From positions 59,557,852 to 59,621,851 of the forward strand of contig CM054060.1 of assembly GCA_028641055.1 (NCBI GenBank): a stretch of DNA of 64,000 nt, given 5' to 3'. Shown here one piece after another: positions 33,150-44,154 of this stretch. The DNA is from Alopecurus myosuroides (lineage: Eukaryota > Streptophyta > Magnoliopsida > Poales > Poaceae). The stretch's first letter is position 1; each line of letters starts with the position of its first letter. A program made the translations under genes and the position numbers. The notes beneath the pieces were generated by a model that worked only from the letters and a program-made list of their open reading frames with translations, did not search any database and was not told the origin of the DNA.

Positions 33150-33830
33150 CCTTAATATTTTGGGACATGCCCGGCTACTAACTAGTAGCACAGTCTAGCT
33201 TACAACATTTGAGATAACCAGAGCCATTATTGCCACTAATTATCTCTCAAACATAATATGCTTGTTACTGGAGATCAAATCAATATTTTGAACAAACATA
33301 CCCCTTCTACTTCGATTTGAACCTTAGGTACTCCATTTATTAGTTGTGCATTGCGTCATGCTTTTGAGCATAGCCTGGCATTACAAACATATCACATAAT
33401 CGAGACTAATGTATCCTTATAAGTACATGATATGATAATTATGGCCTTTCCAACTGGATTGAACAATTTTCATTCAGATTCTTTAATTCAAAACACTAAA
33501 CATTTGAACTTTCGGTGCTCGTAACATGTCAGGCTAGTAACTATGTCAAACTTTGCAACATATAAGATAACAAAACTATCATAATTTTTTTTTCCATAAA
33601 AGATCACTTTACTGCTTATTATTGGCAATGTATTCCTTTTTATCACCGATTGGTGGGAAATATTTCCATATAACTGCCCTTTTGTTGGCACATTCTAAAT
33701 GTTTGCCATTCTTTACGTTGCCACATACGAGGCTACCAACTATATATAGTCTAGGCGTTACAACATATTAAATAAGCATGACTATGATTGTTTATTTTTA
33801 TTTTTTACCAAGCCATTGACCATCAAATTT
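33150..33830. repeat. Decayed tandem repeat, unit roughly 165-200 bp
   Basis: A block CATG..GGCTA.TAACTA...TTACAACATAT..ATAA recurs at about 33169, 33358, 33524 and 33722 with strong divergence. The periodicity is approximate and read by eye. Confidence 0.4.
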
Positions 33831-33997
33831 ACATTCTGGTGTTACTTTTTATTTAATTCAGGTCTCTTGCTTGGAGCCACCAACATCTAAAACACCATGT
33901 TGTGCATTTACTTGATACATAGACCGGAAGATCAATAAAATCCTTTCTCTTCCAAGAAAAAGGGAACTCCTTGGACAAATCAAGCATCGGCAAGAAG

Positions 33998-34170
33998 GGT
34001 TTTAGCACGCTATAGAGACGAAATGCACCACAGCTGCTACCATCCGCAGAAGCTATAGAGACGAAATGCGGGTTTTAGCAAGCGATAGAGACAAAATGCA
34101 CCACAGCTGCTACCATCCGCAGAAGCTATAGAGACGAAATGCACCACAGCTGCTACCATCCGCAGAAGCA
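33998..34170. repeat. Short tandem repeat upstream of the 140-codon frame
   Basis: CACCACAGCTGCTACCATCC with CGCAGAAGC appears three times, and CTATAGAGACGAAATGC-type units four times, some with an extra GGGTTTTAGCA block. Head-to-tail with little divergence. Confidence 0.8.
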
Positions 34171-34435
34171 ATTAGCCTTGGCATGAAGGGGGTGCCTTTG
34201 GTTGTTGTATTCATATATGAACAACCACCACCACTGCAAGAAACCTCAAGCGTGTTACTTTTGGCACTGGTAGTTGACAGCCAAGCATTTGCGCAAGACA
34301 CTCGCACAGAAAGGCGTTACGGTTCTTGTGGCGACGTGTCACCCCATGCATTCTCAAATTACTTTCTGCTTGCTTTGGCAATGCTTATCCTCTCACGTGT
34401 ATTTATTAGCATCCTAGAAATAACTCACCGCGTCC

Positions 34436-34443
34436 TATAAATT
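34436..34443 (+). promoter_or_regulatory. Possible TATA box of the 140-codon frame
   Basis: TATAAATT in CGCGTCCTATAAATTC, about 115 bp before the ATG at 34554. The spacing is reasonable for a plant gene with a leader of roughly 85 nt. Confidence 0.4.
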
Positions 34444-34553
34444 CTTGTACCTTGATCAGGAGATCGATCACGGTCATCATCACCAGGTTGGTAAGAATTC
34501 AAGAGAGAGGTGAAATAACAGTGTGGACGAGAGCTAGAGTACATAGTGAGAGG

Positions 34554-34976
34554 ATGTCAACGAGTGGTAGTAGCAAGGTGCCACAGGTCGTGATCCACCA
34601 GAGCAAGATCTCGGGCGCAGAAGAGGAACACCACGTCGTCTGCACGGAGTTCAGGCCTGCCAGGTACCCTTTCAAGTGGAGAAAGTACATGTGTGCTAAG
34701 TGCAGGGCACTCCTCAGCGAGCACCGCAGAGGCAAGGTAAAGACCATGGCCGTCGACGTCATGGAGATCAGGGAGGAGCACCTGCCACCACGCAAGAGGC
34801 TCATGGTTAGGTACAAGCGGGAGCAGAAGGCCCTTGCTGCCACCGCTGCGGAGGCAGCGAGGGAGAAGGGCAAGGAAGAGGGGGAATTGGAGGAAGGGGA
34901 GATCAGATGGAGCCCCGACACAATGATCACCAAGGGGAAGAGAGCGCCAAGGAGAAGGCGTGCTGATGCACCTTGA
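34554..34976 (+). CDS. Unrecognised basic 140-residue protein
   Basis: The ATG at 34554 (AGAGGATGTCA) opens a GC-rich frame that ends TGA at 34974-34976, unlike the AT-rich sequence around it. Visible in the protein: a Ser-rich N-terminus (MSTSGSSKVPQ), EEEHHVVCTEFRPARYPFKWRKYMCAKC with a C-x2-C pair near residues 60-63, a Lys/Arg-rich middle (REEHLPPRKRLMVRYKREQK), an Ala/Glu helix, KGKEEGELEEGEIRWSPD, and a strongly basic end (GKRAPRRRRADAP). No signal peptide or membrane segment. The basic tail could be a nuclear localisation signal. I do not recognise the family. The codon-like composition and TATA placement suggest a real or recently functional gene, but it could be a spurious frame. Confidence 0.5.
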   Translation: MSTSGSSKVPQVVIHQSKISGAEEEHHVVCTEFRPARYPFKWRKYMCAKCRALLSEHRRGKVKTMAVDVMEIREEHLPPRKRLMVRYKREQKALAATAAEAAREKGKEEGELEEGEIRWSPDTMITKGKRAPRRRRADAP

Positions 34977-35775
34977 ACAGGATGCAACTATACCTTTATG
35001 TGCCCCCCTTCTCTCTGCATCACCTGATCTCTTCAGTTATGTTGAAAAAATGTGAGTCCGATGAACATACTTCTACTGCTTTTCTGTTTCATACTTTCAG
35101 GGTATCTCCCAGACCCCAATGGACAGGAGCACACATGCCAGTGGGCAAAAATAGGTCGAGACAAACATTAAGTTTCTGCCCATGTAGCAGCTAGAAATCA
35201 AACTAATATTTTGTCACCAAAACCAGGGTGAACACACGGATTCCCCATATTTAGGCCAAGTTTGGCTCCACAAGTTAAGCAGGGAGCCAAAAAAACACAA
35301 CCTAACCAAATATTTCCCCCCAAAAAAACTAACCAAACTATTGCCATCAGACCTAAACTTGCCGTGATACTCCTACTAAATCACAAACACATGGGCCACT
35401 GCATCCCGCCAGAGCTTGTCATGCGACCATAGAAGTAGAACCACAACAGTGTTGAATTCCCACCAGACATTAGTTGTCTTCCTGCACATTTCGCCATGAT
35501 GCACATTCATTAGCTGGGATAAAAGGTCCAAATGCAGTAGAAGGGCCTCTACTTAATATGTCAAGAAGTTAATCAGTAGCGGATCACAAGGAATCCTACT
35601 ACACTACACGGTCATACGTTAAACGCTTATAGTAGATAGTACTAAGTAACTGAACCTGTAGTGCAAGGCAAAAGATGAGCAACATAGCCAATTCATGATT
35701 AGTCTAGTGAGTACTGATAACATCAGGGACATGCAAATCATCAGAACCAGTAGCCTTAGAAGGATAGCAGTGAGT
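34977..35775. other. Intergenic, nothing recognised
   Basis: Lies between the 3' ends of two convergent genes and probably holds their 3' UTRs. No element termini were seen. Confidence 0.35.
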
Positions 35776-38414
35776 TTATACAATATCGAACATGATCCAC
35801 ACCTCCAATTTGCACTTATCTTCAGCTTCAAATATCTTGCACAAAATCTCATAGCTTTTACCAATCCAGATCCGCGAAAAATGAAGGAGTCAACATACAA
35901 ATATCATATTCTTGTGGAGACTAGTTTCTGGGTAAATAAATACCAGCGGATCCACTCGTGATGGTGAGGTACTGGATATTACATATCTGCGAGACAGAAT
36001 AATTAAACTGAAGGATTGCAATAGAAGTGAAGTAGAAACCATAAAATTAAACAACAACCAGAAGGTACACCCATTCGGTCCACAAAACAAAAAAGTCATA
36101 GACACAAATTCAAGTTTACCACTTTACCCCAAATTATTTTAGAAAGCCATAACTTCCGCATCAGACTTTTGAACTGTTAGCATCACAGCTCCCATTTGGC
36201 TCTGCATATACATATGCATTCTGGATCAATTTTTTATGATCATTCAAGGCAAGATGTCATCAGAATAGCAATTGGGCAAAAAGAAATATGCATAATGCAG
36301 AAGATACACAGACAAAAACTCGCATGACAGTTTCTATCTGAACATAATATCAGAAGAAAAGAATAACAAACTACAGATTCTTAAGAAGATAGATTACCTT
36401 GCAAGCTATAAGTTCAATTAACTGCATTAGGAACTTTCCCAACCCCTTCTGTTGGGCAGAAGACTCCAATTGTAGCTCATACACATAAACAACAGGCACA
36501 TCCTCTTCAACAACAAATCTGTAATGTACGAAACCAAGGAGGCGATTTCCGGTACAGGCTTCATGTGTACGTTCCATACCTGCATCTTGCTTCCTAGAAT
36601 TTTTGGCAATACGGTCAGTTGCAAATTGCCATACAAGGGTATATTGTGCTTCTGGGGCAACCATTTCCCGGCGCTTAATTTTCTCTTCTGAAGGCCATTC
36701 TGATCCATATGTTCCCTCCATGTTAACCTACACTATTTTATTACCAGTATTACATTCAATACTCATGGGGAACTTGTGAAAGATACATATGCAAACATCT
36801 TGCAGCATTAAACGCAGGTAAGGCATGTGACCTTGAGAAGATTTTGGACGTACTTCCTCGTTGACAATAGAAGAAGATAGCCATGTGCAGACTCCAAGTA
36901 CACCGAAATACCTAAATACCAAGAAAACTGAACTCAAGGTGATACAATGCACTTCTCCTACAGAATATAATGACAGGCTCAAAGCAAGAAGTATTGTCTC
37001 AATAAGAATTGTCAAGGCCTAGTGCATTCAGTTTCTTGTGTTCACCAAAAACTGGAATGGAACATTACTAGTCCTATAGTGCTGAAAAGTTTGAGCAGAG
37101 AGGCAAATGTATGTTACCTATTCTCTCATATTTGTAAAAATCCGGGAATTGCGCTAGATGATCCTTCACAGCCACCGCTTTCCTTATAAGTTCTTTGATC
37201 GCTTTCTTCCTCCCCAGTATCTATCGAAAAGCATGATATCTGCATGAGCGCCCAAGATATTCCTATGAACTCATCAGTTCTATTCAACTGCTTATTCATG
37301 GCATGATTGATATCAGTGGCGGAGGACCCAATCGGGAAAGGTGGGGCGCTCGTCCTACCTAGATTTGTGGAAAACTAAAGCTAAGATGCATGCACGGGTT
37401 GCACCCGACAGTTTTAGTTTGTTAGTTTGTTGATCTTGGGGGCGCTTGTCTGCTAGTCCGGGCAGTGAATTTTGGGCCGAACTGACGGTCCGGTTCTAGG
37501 CTTGCCACCATAGCAGATTAGCGAGTTTATTAGCAACTGCAAATACGCTAAAAAAATTAGCAACTACGGAGTACAAATCAAAAGGCTACACATCAGTTAC
37601 GCGGCGCGACAGTAGGAACCCTAGAGGAGTAGAGGAGCGGCTTGAGGCATCGGAGCGCCCCGCAGGCGGGCACGGCGAGATCGGCGGCTAACGGTGAGAC
37701 GCCAGGTAGGCAGGCGTGCATTTCTCTACGCAGAGGGACCAGGTCTACAGGTCCATTCAGCTAAGTACGTTTTTGCTTTTTCAAAAAAAAAACGTTTTTT
37801 GCTTTGCAACGTTCAGAAATTCAGTCCTGTTCGTGACTTCATGATAGGAAGCTAAATGGCGTTTGTCTCAGTGAAGTTGAATTAGTTGAAACAGCTATCA
37901 ATGTATGCCAGCCAGGTCCACTGGCAGCAATTAACTAGTCCAGTGTCAGCAATGATCATCTCAAATAAATCTCATTGGTTTTGTATAGTAGTTTAATTTA
38001 TGATTCAGAGTTTGCGCCACCTCAAATTTCATCCGTCCTTCGCCACTGATTGATATTATCTAAAAAACTGCCGGATTCAGGGACCAAAGTAACTAGGTCT
38101 TAACAGTGTGCTTAACAAAAAAACACTGAATCCTAGAAACTAAAAATCTAGGTGTTGCAAATTTCAGCATGCTTCAGCAGGGGTCGGTGTATTAAACCTT
38201 GTCAACATACAGCAAAATTGGCCATACACAGCGGAAAGGGGTTGGGCGATGCCTGCGAATCGAATCAACACGTGGAAATGGGGGGGGAAGAGAGAGATAT
38301 GAGTACCTCTTTCCTACTCTGCCTCCTCACCCCGCCGGCGCTGCTCCCGGGACTCTTGTTCTCCGCCGTCGCCGTCGCCATCGCCGCCTCCTTCCTAGCC
38401 CCTGCATCCAGCAT
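35776..38414 (-). pseudogene. NAA40: NAA40 (NatD) N-alpha-acetyltransferase-like gene, premature stop
   Basis: Exons on the minus strand with GT/AG borders and matching phases: 38414-38307, 37220-37118, 36911-36832, 36727-36398, 36201-36128, 35986-35944. A further block at about 35871-35776 has the expected last-exon content but no clear acceptor. Encoded order: basic N-terminus, ILGRKKAIKELIRKAVAVKD, HLAQFPDFYKY, SVYLESAHG, YGSEWPSEEKIKRREMVAPEA, GFVHYRFVVEEDVPVVYVYELQLE, QQKGLGKFLMQLIELIACK (GNAT acetyl-CoA loop Q-x2-G-x-G), QMGAVMLTVQK, SPSRVDPL, KSYEILCK. NatD acetylates the N-termini of histones H2A and H4. Exon 5 has TAA (complement of 36139-36141) after VMAF, where the family continues with Tyr-Lys-Lys-Leu. 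This would remove the last part of the GNAT fold. Exons 1-4 remain open, so decay is recent or a short product is made. Confidence 0.75.
37314..38048. mobile_element. hAT-type element in intron 1 of the NAA40-like gene
   Basis: Begins CAGTGGCGGAGGACC and ends CCTTCGCCACTG, with the 8-bp target duplication ATTGATAT at 37306-37313 and 38049-38056. Terminal CAGTGGCG inverted repeats and an 8-bp TSD are hAT features. At 735 bp without coding capacity it is non-autonomous. Confidence 0.88.
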
Positions 38415-38932
38415 TCCAGCCCGCCGACTGCAGGGGAGAAGCGCTGGGAAACAGTGAACTGGGAAGGAGTGACTCTATTGATGGACCATTAGGAGGACTC
38501 TTGGTTTCAGACGTGGGCTTTATGGGCCGTTGGTTCAGTTGTACTACGTAGGAGTAGAAGATAATGCGCTAAAAAAAAGCTTGCAGGTTTATGGTGCTAA
38601 AAAAAACATTTCAAGGGTAGGTGGAGCAAAGAAGCAACATCATGGCACTCAAATTTCATACTACTCAAAATGGCTCCTTGCGTCCTTAAGCTAAGGAGTA
38701 GATCACTTTGAGTTACTCTTTAGCTTTAAGCTATGTTGAAAAGATTTTTTTTCACAAAAAAGAATGGTCGACTATCCTGACTCACAGTAGCGTCCGAGTT
38801 GTGCACTGTAACTCATAAACCAAATAAAAAAAAACAGAACGATGGGTTGCCCTTAGTGAACCTCACAAACCCTTTAGTGAGTTGGGCGGAAGCAATTTTC
38901 TCAGCATAAATCGTTCCACCAGTCATGTACTA
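38415..38932. other. Upstream region of the NAA40-like gene
   Basis: Would hold the promoter of the minus-strand gene. No clear TATA or other motif was identified with confidence. Confidence 0.3.
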
Positions 38933-39055
38933 CTTCCTCCGTCCCAAATTAGGTGTCATAGATTTGTCAAAATATGGATGTATGTGTACACTAAGATATG
39001 TCTAGATATATCTATATTTAACAAATGTATAACAACTAATTTGGGACGGAGGGAG
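38933..39055. mobile_element. Stowaway MITE
   Basis: Ends CTTCCTCCGTCCCAAATTAG and, inverted, CTCCCTCCGTCCCAAATTAG, flanked by TA on both sides. 123 bp. Confidence 0.88.
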
Positions 39056-41429
39056 TATATATTGTGTTTGAACTAGTGTCCAAACACGTAACAATATAGC
39101 ATAGGAGAAAGATGCTTTGGCTCCCGAGAGCATATTCTCACATGAAAAATTGTACTAATAATAAATAAAGCTAAAAAGAATCTGAATTTTGGTGTACATA
39201 TTCATGTTAGCATCGTTTCTGTCGTGCAAGAATAAACTTTGTGCTTCCATAATAAAAAAGATAAAATTCATTGCTCTAAAAAGTAAATACCTACCACAAG
39301 AAGACACGGCTTGTACATGTCTATTTTTTTGGTAATGTTTGGCATTCATAAATTATTTTTCGCATGCAATGCTCCTCGCAGCCGAGTTGCATATCCACGT
39401 TCTCATGTGCTTCTAGCTATAAAATTTTCTATTCTTTAAAAGAAAAGGAAAAAAGATCACATAAGATTGTTTGGCTCGTTTGGAAGTTTCAGCAGGGTTC
39501 AGTTTCCTATGTTTCAAACCTATGGTGTGGCCAACTCGGAGTGAGCTTCGGGGGTTGGAGGTTTCTTACAAAGAATTTCTAATCACGATTTGTCCATATC
39601 TAACAGCTGGTACATGCTCTCTGTGTTCTCATGTCCCAAGGTGGTTAACTTTTCGACCGAACGATGTTCTGTGGTGAACGAAGCGCCTAATCGGGGGAGC
39701 TGAAACTTGACTCTCATAGACTCCAATATGGCCAATCAGCTTTCTCGTGTACTCGAACTCAGGAAATGGTTAACGCTAATGGGTAGAGCACCAACGAACC
39801 CTTAGATCATCCCGCGAAACAACGCCACTGTGGTACGGGCGTGAGAGCTTGACCCGTCGCGTTACACCTACACCTTTAAAATTTGGTTCCCTCCACTATC
39901 TCACTTCAGTTAGTGCCTTATGAACTAAGGGTCTCATACATAGTGATCACATGGTAATTCCGAGTTAATAGACACGGCTATATATATAGTCATATATAGA
40001 GATGACATACCACCGGTGATACTTTCTCCGGAGCTTTTATTGTGTGAGAAAAGGGCAGGCATGGTAACGGCATGCTCGCACACAACATGCATGATCAGCG
40101 GTGGCCATGGAAAACCATGTATTCCTTCTTCATGGATAAGAAACGTCTGAGTATTTTCTCCACATACTCTGCTTTAGTCGGCGTTTGCTCTAGTGAGGCG
40201 CGGATGCTGAGGTGAGCGGTACATGGCCCATGGTCCTAGCTGAGGGTTCATGTTTACTCCTGTAATGAGCCATTCAGGTTAATGTTCCATCTGAAATGAA
40301 TAGACTTCAATCGGAGGCAAACACTCCATGCCATAAATCAATGGGAAGAACATACCATGAGCAGTGTTATTGTTTTTAGCTCACTGTGGTAGCACCAGCT
40401 AGCCCACACTATTATTTTGAAGTGCAAACAAAGAGAAAAGATGTTGCACATGGCACGCTAATAAATGTCTTGGTAAACTAGGCTTTATTTGTACGATGGA
40501 AGAAGGGTACACGAAACAGAAAAGGGGGGAATTGTACAACGCCTTGTACATCCCACACATTTTCACAATTCAAAGTCAGGTTCTTAAAACTATTATAAAG
40601 TTGTAATGACATATACTAATTCAAAAGCCAAGTGTGTACCACTTGAGCAAAAGCTTAATTACTTTGGTCGTATAAAGTAATCTTATTAATACCCCAGCCT
40701 CGTTTATAGGTTCAAATTAAGAGCCATTTGTAACAGACGCATGTTTTAGCTAAATTTTGTATAGCCATTCCGCCTTTGTCTTGAGGACAACAAATTATGC
40801 TATACTTTTGTAGCCATTATTTTCTCTTGTCATTAACAATTTTCTCGAAGAATATAGAATAATATTACTCTGTCATTTGTGGTACCTCTTTAGGTATTTC
40901 AAAGGATCATGAACATTGGGAGGACTACCTACTAAGTAATAAATTCTCACGTGAACGTTTTTTTCATTTCCAGTTAGTAAGTCATTCTTGAATATTTCAC
41001 TCATATTTTATTTTTTTTGCAAAGTTTCTGATTGTGCTTGGGATGTCAAGTTATTGAAGAGATATGAACCGAAACAATTCACTCTTATAAAAAAAATCAG
41101 AACCCTAGCAATCGTTTAAAAATGTTTAGGAGAAGTTATTTTGCTTGCTCAATAGCATGATCTTTCAAAACAATGATGTAATTTGTGTCCTTGAGAATGG
41201 AAAACCCATCTCTCACCAGATGTTGCACTATTGTAGCATTGATGCATCCACATTTTCCTCTAGATATGGCAAACTAAAATAAGGATTAGTGACATCGATA
41301 TCATTGATGAATCCTCCTCTTCGTTTGTAAATAAGAGCTGATTAATTTGGTCATTTACGTTGATCCCACACTAATAATTTGAACCAAATTCTAATCCACC
41401 CACAACCAGCTGGGGAGACTCCCTTTAAG
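39056..41429. other. Intergenic, part of a diverged duplication
   Basis: No coding region was recognised. About 39885-40130 is diverged from 43630-43980: TTGGTTCCCTCCACTATCTCACTTCA versus TTGGTTCTCTCCACTATCTCATTTCA, and CACAACATGCATGATC versus CACGATATGCATGATT. The rest shows nothing identifiable. Confidence 0.4.
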
Positions 41430-43197
41430 GCCATGTTTGTTTGTAGAGTTTTGTAGGGGATTAGTGGGGATTATCTTAGTTAAACCCCAAATCAACACAT
41501 GCTTCTAACGTGTTGTTTGTTTCTAGTGTATTTGATCGAATTTCTCCCTACTTTTTTCCAAAATTTCTCAAACTTTAGTGTATTTTTATCAATACCTAAA
41601 ACATGCACTACCCTTACCTAGTGGATTGGGGATTTGACGGGATTATGTGAAGCTTGTGATTCACCCAATCCATGTGGGGATTATCCCAACTAATCCCCTT
41701 CAATACTCTAGAAACAAACAGGCTCTCGCCATGTTTGTTTGTAGAGTTTTGTAGGGGATTAGTGGGGATTATCCTAGTTAAACCCCAAATCAACACATGT
41801 TTCTAACGTGTTGTTTGTTTCTAGTGTATTTGATCGGATTTATCCCCACTTTTTTTCAAAATTCCTCAAACTTTAGTGTATTTTTCTCAATACCTAAAAC
41901 ATGCACTACCCCTACCTAGTGGATTGGGGATTTGAAGGGATTAGATGAAGCTTGTGATTCACCCAATCCATGTGGGGATTATCCCAACTAATCCCCTACA
42001 ATACTCTACAAACAGGCCCTGGCCCTGTTTGTTTGTAGAGTTTTGTAGGGGATTAGTGGGGATTATCCTAGTTAAACCCCAAATCAACACATGTTTCTAA
42101 CGTGTTATTTGTTTCTAGTGTATTTGATTGGATTTATTCCCACTTTTTTCCAAAATTCCTCAAACTTTAGTGTATTTTTATCAATACCTAAAACATGCAC
42201 TACCCCTACCTAGTGGATTGGAGATTTGACGGGATTAGGTGAAGCTTGTGATTCACCCAATCCATGTGGGGATTATCCCAACTAATCCTCTACAATACTC
42301 TAGAAACAAACAGGCTCTGGCCTGTTTGTTTGTAGAGTTTTGTAGGGGATTAGTGGGGATTATCCTAGTTAAACCCCAAATCAACACATGTTTCTAACGT
42401 GTTGTTTGTTTCTAGTGTATTTTTTTTCAAAATTCCTCAAACTTTAGTGTATTTTTCTCAATACCTAAAACATGCACTACCCCTACCTAGTGGATTGGGG
42501 ATTTGACGGGATTAGATGAAGCTTGTGATTCACCCAATCCATGTGGGGATTATCCCAACTAATCCCCTACAATACTCTACAAACAGGCCCTGGTCCTTTT
42601 TGTTTGTAGAGTTTTGTAGGGGATTAGTGGGGATTATCCTAGTTAAACCCCAAATCAACACATGTTTCTAACGTGTTGTTTGTTTCTAGTGTATTTGATT
42701 GGATTTATTCCCACTTTTTTCCAAAATTCCTCAAACTTTAGTGTATTTTTATCAATACCTAAAACATGCACTACCCCTACCTAGTGGATTGGAGATTTGA
42801 CGGGATTAGGTGAAGCTTGTGATTCACCCAATCCATGTGGGGATTATCCGAACTAATCCTCTACAATACTCTAGAAACAAACAGCCTCTGGCCTGTTTGT
42901 TTGTAGAGTTTTGTAGGGGCTTAGTGGGGATTATCCTAGTTAAACCCTAAATTAACACATGTTTTAACGTGTTGTTTGTTTCTAGTGTATTTGATCGGAT
43001 TTATCCCCACTTTTTTCGAAATTCCTTAAATTTTAGTGTATTTTTCTCAATACCTAAAACATGCACTACCCCTGCCTAGTGGATTGGGGATTTGATGGGA
43101 TTAGGTGAAGCTTGGGGATTCAACCAATTCCTGTGGGGATTATCCCCACTAACCCCCCCCCCCCCCCCCCCACAATACTCTAGAAACAAACGGTCCC
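41430..43197. repeat. Six-unit tandem array of a MITE-like repeat (about 295 bp)
   Basis: Units start near 41430, 41728, 42022, 42320, 42593 and 42891. Each begins TGTTTGTTTGTAGAGTTTTG, then TAGGGGATTAGTGGGGATTATC. Each ends with the near inverted complement (GATTATCCCAACTAATCCCC, then TACAATACTCTAGAAACAAACAGG). Every unit is thus a terminal-inverted-repeat element arranged head to tail. The fourth unit has an internal deletion of about 20 bp, and the last has a long C run (43152-43171). Units 2 and 4, and units 3 and 5, share diagnostic variants. Confidence 0.9.
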
Positions 43198-44154
43198 TAA
43201 TTGAAGAATAAAGTATTTTCCCGTGCCATATGCCTACTCATAGTCTACTAAAAAAATTCAAAGTCTATGTTAAAAATGACCCTATGCATCTTATTTTAGT
43301 ACATCTCAGGAAGGGTTTCATAAAGTTTGGCCTACCAGGCACGAATGTGGGCCTCGGTTCCATCTCGTTATGCCCATGTTGATCTCTCGGTCATGCTCCC
43401 ACGGATTGCCCACATGTACCGTAACTCATCGCTCCTATACAGAAAACTGGTTTCCTACCAGGAGTCTTCAACGTGGCAAAGCAAATGGGTTCGTCTCTCA
43501 CAAGATCAAAGGGTCTTCAACGTGGCAAAGCAGTTGGATTGACTCGCTTCACTTTCAAGAGCATCGGGCAAACCCATGAACTCAGTAAGCCGACCTAATA
43601 GCATTTGCGTCTCTAGCATTTGTGACACGCTATGGACTTGGTTCTCTCCACTATCTCATTTCATTCATGCTGAAACAATATACGCAAAGTGTAACACGAC
43701 TTCATTGTTCATAGGGAAATATAAAGTTGAAGGACACGGCTAAGCTAAAGAGATGTAGTATATATATATATATATAAGAAAAGAGAGATGCTAAGTCACA
43801 GTGCGTATGCAGAGCCACAACTTCACTGTAGCATTTTTGTGTGAGCAAGCAACGATACGCAAACTAAAACCATGTAACCATCTCAGTAAAAGCGCATTGT
43901 AGTTTCGAATTGTGCATGCATGGCCTCACACGATATGCATGATTGAGGCAATTATTGGAAATCCTGTAATGATCAGGCAGAAGGTGCTGATTTCTTCTGC
44001 GCCGAACCGCTCTATTGCATCTTTGAAGCACTGCAACGAGCTTCTGCAGGTTGCATCGCATGTATAGGAATAGTAGGTTGGATGGCATACTTGACAACAC
44101 AGACCAACTAGACAAATCTGAAGGTGATGAGTTTAAATGGGGATACAGAGTTTA
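43198..44154. other. Intergenic, second part of a diverged duplication
   Basis: Contains a (TA)n tract near 43761-43776 and the counterpart of 39885-40130. A short direct repeat, GTCTTCAACGTGGCAAAGCA, occurs at about 43464 and 43511. No gene was recognised. Confidence 0.4.

Noticed and set aside
34499..34987. Antisense 162-codon open frame on the minus strand
   Set aside because: It mirrors the plus-strand GC-rich frame. It lacks a promoter and has a low-complexity Ser/Leu composition typical of an antisense shadow.
41430..43197. CRISPR-like array
   Set aside because: The units are contiguous 295-bp TIR elements with no unique spacers, in a plant nuclear genome.
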